Of a stretch of DNA of 5,383 nt, positions 1 to 4,802 are shown in pieces. The notes under the pieces are model-generated. The model was given only the letters and a program-made list of their open reading frames with translations. It did not search any database and was not told the origin of the DNA. Position numbers and translations under genes: made by a program. Each line of letters starts with the position of its first letter. The stretch's first letter is position 1. The stretch covers positions 1 through 5,383 of the forward strand of contig CAIZGQ010000439.1 of NCBI GenBank assembly GCA_903932565.1, read 5' to 3'. The DNA comes from an uncultured Hyphomicrobiales bacterium (GTDB lineage Bacteria; Pseudomonadota; Alphaproteobacteria; Rhizobiales; Beijerinckiaceae).

Positions 1-705
1 CAGGGCTTTGGCCTGTTCTATCGCCATGCGGCGGCGACCGGTGCGGCACCGCGCGGGCAAGCGGCCGTGACGATTTTGGCAGGCGGAAGCCTGGCTGCTT
101 TGCTGGCGCCAACCATCCTCGGGCTGGCCGATCATTGGGGTGGCCCATTGGTTGCCGTCGCAGCAGCCATCGCGGCCGCTCTTGTCCACCTCGTCGCACT
201 CCCCGTTGCGCTCAGCCTGCCGCATGCTTTGGCAGGGCCCAGCCCAACGCGGGCCGCGTCCAACGTCCAGCTTCGGCCCTACATCGCGGCCACCAGCATC
301 GGCGCTTTGGCATGGTTTGGCATGGCGCACGCCATGGGCAGCGCGCCGCTCATGCTCGCGATGTGCAGCGTCGGGCCAGCAGTGCTTGGCGGGCTCATCA
401 GTCTGCACCTACTGGCGATGTATGCCCCGGCAGGCCTCGCCTCGTCCTTGCTCATGCGCGTGCCGGCGAGCGCCCTGGGCGCTCTCGGTCTGGCGCTGGT
501 AGCACTCGGGTGGATGCTGTCACAGGTAGTGCTGGGCGCGTCCGGGATCACACTTGGGCTGATCCTTGCGGGCATCGGCTGGTCGCTGGCCCAAAGCGGC
601 AGCTTGCGTCTGCTGCACACTGTCGCGCGGCCGGGGTCGGCGCACCTCGCGCTGTATGATGCGTCGCTTCTACTATCGGCTCTGGTCGGCGCAATCCTGC
701 TCTGA
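1..705 (+). CDS. MFS transporter, C-terminal part (5' end outside window)
   Basis: The reading frame is open from base 1 to the TGA at 703-705, so the gene begins upstream; the in-window GTG/ATG codons are internal. The visible 234 residues are rich in Ala, Leu and Gly and alternate hydrophobic stretches with short polar loops. I count about seven membrane segments, consistent with segments 5 to 11 of a 12-segment major facilitator. The opening GFGLFYRHAAA followed by LAGGSLAALLAP resembles the mid-protein region of bacterial MFS permeases. The HLLAMYAPAGLASSLLMR stretch resembles the loop after segment 8 in the same group. The substrate cannot be read from the sequence. The protein ends directly after SLLLSALVGAILL, where a further segment would be expected, so the C-terminus looks short. 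It lies 106 bases upstream of the copper chaperone gene in the same orientation; co-transcription is possible but not shown. Confidence 0.8.
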   Translation, partial: QGFGLFYRHAAATGAAPRGQAAVTILAGGSLAALLAPTILGLADHWGGPLVAVAAAIAAALVHLVALPVALSLPHALAGPSPTRAASNVQLRPYIAATSIGALAWFGMAHAMGSAPLMLAMCSVGPAVLGGLISLHLLAMYAPAGLASSLLMRVPASALGALGLALVALGWMLSQVVLGASGITLGLILAGIGWSLAQSGSLRLLHTVARPGSAHLALYDASLLLSALVGAILL

Positions 706-811
706 GATCGTGCTTTGCGGGGCCTTGCAGGTCGGCTATGGACGCTGCCAGCAGCGGTCACCGCCTCGCGTTGGACGCGCGGTGCAGACTGCGCCAAGCA
801 GCGAGGCCTCC

Positions 812-1384
812 ATGTCCACCATCGTTCATGCTTTTCGCCAATTCTCTCTTGCTGCTGTCGTCCTTGGCGCGGCGGCGTCAGTGACAGCGTTTGGCGCGCG
901 CGCAGCCGACGATACACCTGTGGTTTATCACGCAGGATCCCTCACCATTTCGCAGCCCTGGACCCGCGCGACGCCAAAAGGTGCGCCTGTGGCAGGGGGC
1001 TATCTGCGAATCGCGAACGGCGGCACGTCGGCCGACAGATTGATCGGCACCAGCTTTGACATCGCCAGCAAAGGCGAGGTCCATGAGATGTCGATGGACA
1101 ATGGCGTGATGCGTATGCGGGAGCTGCCAAAAGGGCTCGAAATTCCCGCTGGCGGCACCGTCGAATTGAAACCCGGTGGCTATCATCTGATGTTTGTCGG
1201 ACTGAAAGATCAGGTGAACCCTGGACAGAAGATCAAGGGCACGCTCGTGTTCGAGAAAGCGGGATCGGTCGAGGTCGAATTCGCAGCGGCTGCGATGAAT
1301 GCCACCAGCCCGCCAGGATCCCCATCGCCGTCTGGCGGTCATATGGATCATATGCAGGGCATGCCGATGGAACACATGAAGTAA
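812..1384 (+). CDS. PCuAC-family periplasmic copper chaperone (DUF461)
   Basis: This is a 190-residue secreted copper(I) chaperone of the PCuAC family, which supplies copper to the CuA or CuB sites of cytochrome oxidases in the periplasm. The start at 812 is chosen because it gives a clean signal peptide: Arg9, a hydrophobic core at about residues 11-28, and a likely cleavage after ARA at 29-31. GAGG at 803-806 lies five bases upstream. The mature domain begins near ISQPWTRATPKGAPVAGGYLRI. The copper-site motif is intact: His91, Met102 (ten residues between), then His125 and Met127 in GGYHLM. The segment IPAGGTVELKPGGYHLM is typical of the family. A Ser/Pro/Gly linker (about 164-176) leads to a Met/His-rich tail, HMDHMQGMPMEHMK, a probable extra copper-binding arm. 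The gene is convergent with carD and ends at the shared terminator. The open frame extends upstream into the transporter gene, but that part has no signal peptide and is rejected. Confidence 0.93.
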   Translation: MSTIVHAFRQFSLAAVVLGAAASVTAFGARAADDTPVVYHAGSLTISQPWTRATPKGAPVAGGYLRIANGGTSADRLIGTSFDIASKGEVHEMSMDNGVMRMRELPKGLEIPAGGTVELKPGGYHLMFVGLKDQVNPGQKIKGTLVFEKAGSVEVEFAAAAMNATSPPGSPSPSGGHMDHMQGMPMEHMK

Positions 1385-1424
1385 GCGGGCTGTTGCACAG
1401 CTGCCACATCTGCAAAGCCCAACA

Positions 1425-1456
1425 AAAAAGCCCCTCTTTTGCAAGAGGGGCTTTTT
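1425..1456. terminator. Bidirectional intrinsic terminator between convergent genes
   Basis: A perfect 14-bp inverted repeat: arm AAAAAGCCCCTCTT at 1425-1438, loop TTGC at 1439-1442, arm AAGAGGGGCTTTTT at 1443-1456. The GC core is flanked by an A-run on the left and a T-run on the right, so the transcript has a U-tract in either direction. It lies 40 bases after the copper chaperone stop and 22 bases after the carD stop on the other strand, so it can terminate both. Confidence 0.93.
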
Positions 1457-1478
1457 CTCAATCAGGTCGCGGCAGGGA

Positions 1479-3443
1479 TCAGGCGGCTTCTTCGATATCG
1501 CTCTCGGCTTCGCCTTCTGCCTCAGCCTCGGTTTCGGCCGCAGCTTCACCCTTCACTGGGCGACGCGGGCCCTTCTGCAGCTGCGATTCAATCAGCTTGA
1601 GGGACTCTGGGTCCGTCAGCTTCTGCACGGCGGCGATTTCGCGGGCCATGCGATCAAGGGCAGCCTCGTACAACTGACGCTCTGAATAGGACTGCTCAGG
1701 CTGGGCGTCGGAGCGATAAAGATCACGCACAACTTCTGCGATGCAGATCAAATCGCCCGAGTTGATCTTGGCCTCATATTCCTGCGCACGACGCGACCAC
1801 ATGGTGCGCTTGACGCGGGCGCGGCCCATCAACGTGTCGAGCGCACGCTTCACAACCTCCGGCTCCGCCAGCTTGCGGATTGCACCTGCAACCACCTTCG
1901 GCATGGGAACCTTGAGAGTCATCTTGTCCTTGGCGAAGTTGATGACAAACAACTCAAGCTTGAAGCCAGCAACTTCCTGAGCCTCGATGGCAATAATCTT
2001 GCCGACGCCATGGGCCGGATACACGATGAATTCGCCCGTCTTAAAACCGGTGCGGTGTGCGCCCGGCTTGGCGGCAGCAGGCTTGGCTGCTGCCTTGGCG
2101 GCTGAGGATGCGGCGTCCTGATCCATGGAAGCCGAGGCGGCGGGAGCGGTTGATGTGGAGCTTTTCTTTTGCGTCACCGGTATCGCTTCGCTTTTTTCTC
2201 GAGTTATTGAGGCCGACGATTGACCCGCCGGGTTTGTTTTTACATCGCCACCCGGTACCGGGGTGGCCACGGACGAACCTGCTGCACGCGCAGCAGACGC
2301 AACGCCCGAACTGACCATAGGGTCAATTGTTTTAAAACTTTGCGGCGCAACGACTTGCGGCACCGGGTTCGAAATGGGACTCACATCGCGATAGGGGTGC
2401 GAAACCGTCAGCCCATGCTCATTCATGCTGGCGGCAATACCGGTTTCCATGTCGACCTGGATGACCGGGGCGACGATGGCAGCAGCCTTGGGCGCGCGCG
2501 GCGCAGCAGGCTTGCGGGCAGGCTTTGCAGCCGCTTTCACAGGCGCAACCTTTTCGGCCGGGGCAGGCGCAACGGCGCCCGTCTTGACGTCGGACGCCTT
2601 GAACGCCGTCACTGTGATCTGCGAGACCTTCGCGACAGACACCTTCGCGACGCTGCCTTTGGGCGCGGCAGCTTTTGCGGGCGATTTGGCAGCCGAAACC
2701 AACGTCTCACTCGCACCGGTCTCACTCACCTTCGGCTTGGCGGCAGGCGCCTTCGGTGCTGCCTTTGCTGAAGCTGCTGACGAAGGATCAGCCTTCGGGG
2801 CATCAAGCTTCGTGACATTCGATTTGGTGGCGTCAGATGTGGAGTTGAGCACGTTTGTTATTGTTCCTTTTGAATTCGATGCGCTTGCTGCGGTGGTCTT
2901 GGCAGCAACAGTCTTGGCAGCAACAGTCTTGGCAGCAACAGTCTTGGCAGCAACAGTCTTGGCGACTGTGGTTTTGGCACCGGATGCTTTCGCGGCATCC
3001 GGCTTCGACGATTTCACCGACGACCCACCCGCAACAGTCTTGGCTGCTGCACGCACGACAGTCTGGGCTGCCTGGTTTTTGGAACCAGTTGTCTTCACCG
3101 TTGTTGTCTTGGCAGTCGGAGCAACGACGCTGGCCGAACGGCCCTTGCTGTTGCCAGCCGACGTGCGGGGAAGACTGGCTGCAACTGGCGTTTTCACAGA
3201 CACATGTTTTGCAGACACGGATTTGACTGACGCAGATGCCTTGCTCTTGTCTGACTTTGTTGTGGCCGAAGTCTTGGACGGCTGGGAAGACGACTGTTTG
3301 GAAGACTTGGAATTCGATGGAAGTTTGGCCTTTGAAACGTTGGCGGTTGCAGATTTCGACCGCTCTGAAGGCTTCGCGGCAACAGCGTTCTTGGATGATG
3401 GTTTCGCAGGCGTTTTGGCTTTCGCGGCGTTCTTGACTGACAT
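1479..3443 (-). CDS. carD: CarD-family transcription regulator with very long H1-like N-terminal extension
   Basis: CarD/CdnL proteins bind the RNA polymerase beta subunit and stabilise open promoter complexes, notably at rRNA promoters. The CarD region is residues ~466-624: an RNA polymerase-interacting part starting FKTGEFIVYPAHGVGKI and an alpha-helical part with TMWSRRAQEYEAKINSGDL. Trp549 in WSRR matches the conserved tryptophan that wedges into the minor groove upstream of the -10 element in mycobacterial CarD. Residues 1-465 are low-complexity and basic; I count 52 Lys against 10 Asp/Glu in the first 320, with Ala, Ser, Thr, Val and Pro filling the rest. They include TVAAK repeats (about 159-183). 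A less repetitive patch lies at ~321-379. The C-terminus (631-654) is acidic. The total of 654 residues is about three times the usual family length. The start at 3443 is supported by AGGAG eight bases upstream and by the change to Lys/Ala-rich sequence exactly there; the frame is open further upstream, to 3749, but that part has a different composition. It lies downstream of fdxA on the same strand. Confidence 0.93.
   Translation of the reverse strand: MSVKNAAKAKTPAKPSSKNAVAAKPSERSKSATANVSKAKLPSNSKSSKQSSSQPSKTSATTKSDKSKASASVKSVSAKHVSVKTPVAASLPRTSAGNSKGRSASVVAPTAKTTTVKTTGSKNQAAQTVVRAAAKTVAGGSSVKSSKPDAAKASGAKTTVAKTVAAKTVAAKTVAAKTVAAKTTAASASNSKGTITNVLNSTSDATKSNVTKLDAPKADPSSAASAKAAPKAPAAKPKVSETGASETLVSAAKSPAKAAAPKGSVAKVSVAKVSQITVTAFKASDVKTGAVAPAPAEKVAPVKAAAKPARKPAAPRAPKAAAIVAPVIQVDMETGIAASMNEHGLTVSHPYRDVSPISNPVPQVVAPQSFKTIDPMVSSGVASAARAAGSSVATPVPGGDVKTNPAGQSSASITREKSEAIPVTQKKSSTSTAPAASASMDQDAASSAAKAAAKPAAAKPGAHRTGFKTGEFIVYPAHGVGKIIAIEAQEVAGFKLELFVINFAKDKMTLKVPMPKVVAGAIRKLAEPEVVKRALDTLMGRARVKRTMWSRRAQEYEAKINSGDLICIAEVVRDLYRSDAQPEQSYSERQLYEAALDRMAREIAAVQKLTDPESLKLIESQLQKGPRRPVKGEAAAETEAEAEGEAESDIEEAA
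2896..2963 (-). repeat. 15-bp perfect tandem repeat inside carD (TVAAK units)
   Basis: The unit GTCTTGGCAGCAACA (plus strand) occurs four times without a mismatch at 2896-2910, 2911-2925, 2926-2940 and 2941-2955, followed by an eight-base partial copy at 2956-2963. On the coding strand each unit gives the pentapeptide TVAAK. The unit is a multiple of three, so changes in copy number alter the length of the basic tail without shifting the frame. Identical bases, including third positions, suggest recent expansion by slippage. Diverged relatives occur nearby, for example around 3031-3065. Confidence 0.95.
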
Positions 3444-3451
3444 ACGCGGTA

Positions 3452-3456
3452 CTCCT
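3452..3456 (-). promoter_or_regulatory. Shine-Dalgarno of carD
   Basis: CTCCT on the plus strand reads AGGAG on the coding strand, eight bases before the ATG at 3443-3441. It decides the start of the long form of CarD. The two internal Met codons I checked nearer the CarD domain (starting at 2126 and 2426) have no comparable site upstream. Confidence 0.8.
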
Positions 3457-3613
3457 GTCAGGCTCCGTGTTGGAAACGAAGCCACTGACGGCTGTTCCTG
3501 AATGGAGCAACCGGGTGAAGAGAACGACCCGCCGCAACGAACGGTAAGTCGCCTCCTCTCAGCCACAAGGATGGGGTCACACATCGGGTTTTCGATGCAG
3601 ATGCCGAAATGGG

Positions 3614-3630
3614 CCTCGTGAGCGACGAGG
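3614..3630. repeat. Hairpin in the probable carD leader
   Basis: A perfect 6-bp inverted repeat: CCTCGT at 3614-3619, loop GAGCG at 3620-3624, ACGAGG at 3625-3630. No U-tract follows on either strand, so it is not an ordinary intrinsic terminator. It would fold in a carD leader transcript starting near 3714. Its function is unknown and a chance origin is possible. Confidence 0.4.
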
Positions 3631-3638
3631 TGGCATTC

Positions 3639-3756
3639 GCCCGAATCCATTAAAAGATGGCTTGGGCGGTAAACTGCGCGATAAAAACCTGTTTGGATGA
3701 CTGTCCGACTGTTAAAAAAGTGTATATCACAAAAACTGGCCCGAATCAAAGATGGC
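3639..3756. repeat. Imperfect direct repeat upstream of carD
   Basis: Copy one is GCCCGAATC (3639-3647), CATTA, AAAGATGGC (3653-3661). Copy two is GCCCGAATC (3739-3747) directly followed by AAAGATGGC (3748-3756). The two 9-base blocks are identical in both copies, and the copies start exactly 100 bases apart. Weaker similarity may continue for about 30 bases (TTG, AAAC and AAAA blocks). Copy two overlaps the candidate carD -35 element. It could be a duplicated regulator site or an old local duplication. Confidence 0.7.
3721..3749 (-). promoter_or_regulatory. Candidate sigma-70-type promoter for carD
   Basis: On the minus strand TTGATT (3749-3744) and TATACA (3726-3721) are separated by exactly 17 bases. 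Each matches four of six consensus positions, including the key TTGA and TATA bases. Transcription would start near 3714 and run toward carD, leaving a leader of about 270 bases. The surrounding AT-rich sequence agrees with a promoter. Other starts nearer the gene are not excluded. Confidence 0.45.
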
Positions 3757-3815
3757 GGCCTTGTGGCTCAAACCCACCGTTAAAACTGGTTAAATCCCAT
3801 TTCGAGACGCCTTTC

Positions 3816-3832
3816 GCGCCGTTTTTCGGCGC
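3816..3832. repeat. GC-rich hairpin downstream of fdxA
   Basis: GCGCCG (3816-3821), loop TTTTT, CGGCGC (3827-3832) is a perfect 6-bp stem 44 bases after the fdxA stop. In the fdxA transcript the loop is AAAAA and no U-tract follows the stem, so it is a poor intrinsic terminator. It could still protect the fdxA 3' end or assist termination. Confidence 0.45.
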
Positions 3833-3875
3833 AAAAAGCTCATTTTTAGTGGTGTCGGCGCGCAATGCGACCGAA

Positions 3876-4214
3876 TCAATCGCCCTCGCCGGGCTCCGCA
3901 GAGAAGAATGCGTCGAATTTCCCAGCCTTGCCGTCAAAGTCCTTCGCGTCCGCAGGCGCGTCGCGCTTCACCGTGATGTTGGGCCACGACTTGGCCATCT
4001 CGGCATTCAACGTGAGCCATTTGTCGAGGCTCGGCTCGGTGTCAGGCTTGATGGCTTCGGCGGGACATTCGGGTTCGCAGACGCCACAGTCGATACATTC
4101 GTCGGGATGGATCACGAGCATGTTTTCACCCTCGTAGAAGCAATCCACCGGGCACACTTCCACGCAATCCATATACTTGCACTTGATGCAATTCTCGACG
4201 ACGACGTAAGTCAT
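3876..4214 (-). CDS. fdxA: Seven-iron ferredoxin FdxA
   Basis: This 112-residue soluble electron carrier binds one [3Fe-4S] and one [4Fe-4S] cluster. Nine cysteines lie at 9, 12, 17, 21, 25, 40, 43, 46 and 50. By alignment with Azotobacter ferredoxin I (offset of one residue), Cys9, 17 and 50 hold the 3Fe cluster, Cys21, 40, 43 and 46 hold the 4Fe cluster, and Cys12 and 25 are the non-cluster ones. The pattern ECIDCGVCEPECP is the classic second cluster motif. The C-terminal half (KPDTEPSLDKWLTLNAEMAKSWP) is the helical extension typical of the FdxA group, and the length is normal. The start has a GAGAGG Shine-Dalgarno five bases upstream (4220-4225). The gene lies between the S4 gene and carD, all on the same strand. 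Its redox partner cannot be inferred. TTGACG on the coding strand (4276-4271) could be a -35 element, but I find no good -10. Confidence 0.97.
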   Translation of the reverse strand: MTYVVVENCIKCKYMDCVEVCPVDCFYEGENMLVIHPDECIDCGVCEPECPAEAIKPDTEPSLDKWLTLNAEMAKSWPNITVKRDAPADAKDFDGKAGKFDAFFSAEPGEGD

Positions 4215-4322
4215 GCTAACCTCTCAACGGGTGTCGACGCTCGACCCCCTTCATGCTTCAATTCTGCACACGTCAACTTTGCACTGCCAAAGGCGTAACT
4301 GCCAAGTCTGAACACACCAAAA

Positions 4323-4345
4323 GATGGCAGCAGGATTTTGCCATC
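4323..4345 (-). terminator. Possible weak terminator after the S4 gene
   Basis: On the minus strand GATGGCA (4345-4339), a nine-base loop, and TGCCATC (4329-4323) are followed immediately by TTTT. This is a 7-bp stem with a short U-tract about 93 bases after the S4 stop. It overlaps a second palindrome, ATTTTG-CCAT-CAAAAT at 4335-4350, that cannot form at the same time. The stem is short, so some readthrough into fdxA is likely. Confidence 0.35.
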
Positions 4346-4350
4346 AAAAT
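4335..4350. promoter_or_regulatory. Dyad upstream of fdxA, possible operator
   Basis: ATTTTG, CCAT, CAAAAT is a perfect 6+4+6 inverted repeat about 120-136 bases upstream of the fdxA start. Its AT-rich arms make it a plausible protein-binding site rather than a stable RNA hairpin. I recognise no specific regulator consensus. Confidence 0.25.
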
Positions 4351-4437
4351 GCGTGACACACGCGACACGCAAGTCGAGACGCCGTTTAGCCTCAGGGACG
4401 ATAATTCGCAACCAGCACAGCATTTCTCACAAGGGGC

Positions 4438-4788
4438 TCAATCGCCGTCAGCGCCGATTTGTGTGGCACCATTGCCCTCTGACAAATCCTCGTAAAGCGT
4501 TTGCGCTTCGGAATAAGGCCCACGGCGCTCCCCGGGCGCACGGACCTTCAGAACCCGTATTGTCTGGTCGAGCGCGATGGTCAGTACGTCCCCGGCTCGA
4601 AGCGACTTGTGGGCCGTCTTGTTGCGCTGTCCGTTGACCCGCACATGCCCAGCTTCAATCAGACGGATGGCAAGGGCACGGGTTTTGACCACCCGCGCGT
4701 AATACATCCATTTGTCGAGACGCTGACGCTCGTCGCCGGACGCATCCCCATCATCCCGATTGGCTCCAGCCGCCGCCGATCGCCCCAT
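4438..4788 (-). CDS. S4-domain RNA-binding protein (Hsp15/HslR-like)
   Basis: This 116-residue protein has one S4 RNA-binding domain at residues ~22-71: QRLDKWMYYARVVKTRALA, then LIEAGHVRVNGQRNKTAHKSLRAGDVLTI. This is the Hsp15 group pattern. In E. coli Hsp15 binds stalled 50S subunits that carry nascent chains; a ribosome-related role here is inferred. The first 20 residues are hydrophilic, and the C-terminal 45 include an Arg-rich patch (RAPGERRG) and an acidic end. The start at 4788 has AGGAG (4798-4794) five bases upstream. The helicase gene ends 14 bases upstream, so the Shine-Dalgarno lies between the two genes and the pair is almost certainly one transcript. A 223-base gap separates it from fdxA downstream. 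Confidence 0.93.
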   Translation of the reverse strand: MGRSAAAGANRDDGDASGDERQRLDKWMYYARVVKTRALAIRLIEAGHVRVNGQRNKTAHKSLRAGDVLTIALDQTIRVLKVRAPGERRGPYSEAQTLYEDLSEGNGATQIGADGD

Positions 4789-4802
4789 CCAAGCTCCTGA
4801 GG

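Larger units (their letters stand above)
3444..3875. other. 432-base noncoding gap between fdxA and carD
   Basis: No convincing gene is present in either strand. The open frames that cross the gap are extensions or shadows of fdxA and carD with unrelated composition. The part between about 3640 and 3860 is visibly richer in A and T than the flanking genes. It contains a candidate promoter facing carD, an imperfect direct repeat 100 bases apart, a GC hairpin near the fdxA end, and a hairpin in the probable carD leader. If the candidate promoter is right, the carD leader is about 270 bases long. Confidence 0.75.

Noticed and set aside
715..742. TTGCGG and TATGGA as a promoter for the copper chaperone gene
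   Set aside because: The 16-base spacing is acceptable but the -10 matches only three of six positions, and this GC-rich gap offers similar matches by chance.
566..811. Upstream extension of the copper chaperone frame
   Set aside because: It overlaps the transporter gene and would bury the signal peptide; the ATG at 812 has a Shine-Dalgarno-like GAGG and begins a good signal sequence.
2896..2963. Tandem repeat considered as a CRISPR array or protein-binding array
   Set aside because: The units are contiguous 15-mers with no spacers and are in frame with carD, so it is a coding repeat.
2425..3501. 358-codon plus-strand open frame antisense to the carD tail
   Set aside because: It mirrors the Lys/Ala-rich coding strand, giving a composition of Ala, Leu, Phe and Asp with no recognisable domain. 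The open frame follows from the codon bias of the real gene.
3444..3749. Upstream extension of the carD frame by 102 codons
   Set aside because: The extension has ordinary mixed composition unlike the tail, covers the candidate promoter and repeats, and the AGGAG-supported ATG at 3443 fits better.
3657..4298. 213-codon plus-strand open frame across fdxA
   Set aside because: It is antisense to fdxA, whose nine-cysteine pattern is unmistakable, and shows no family signature.
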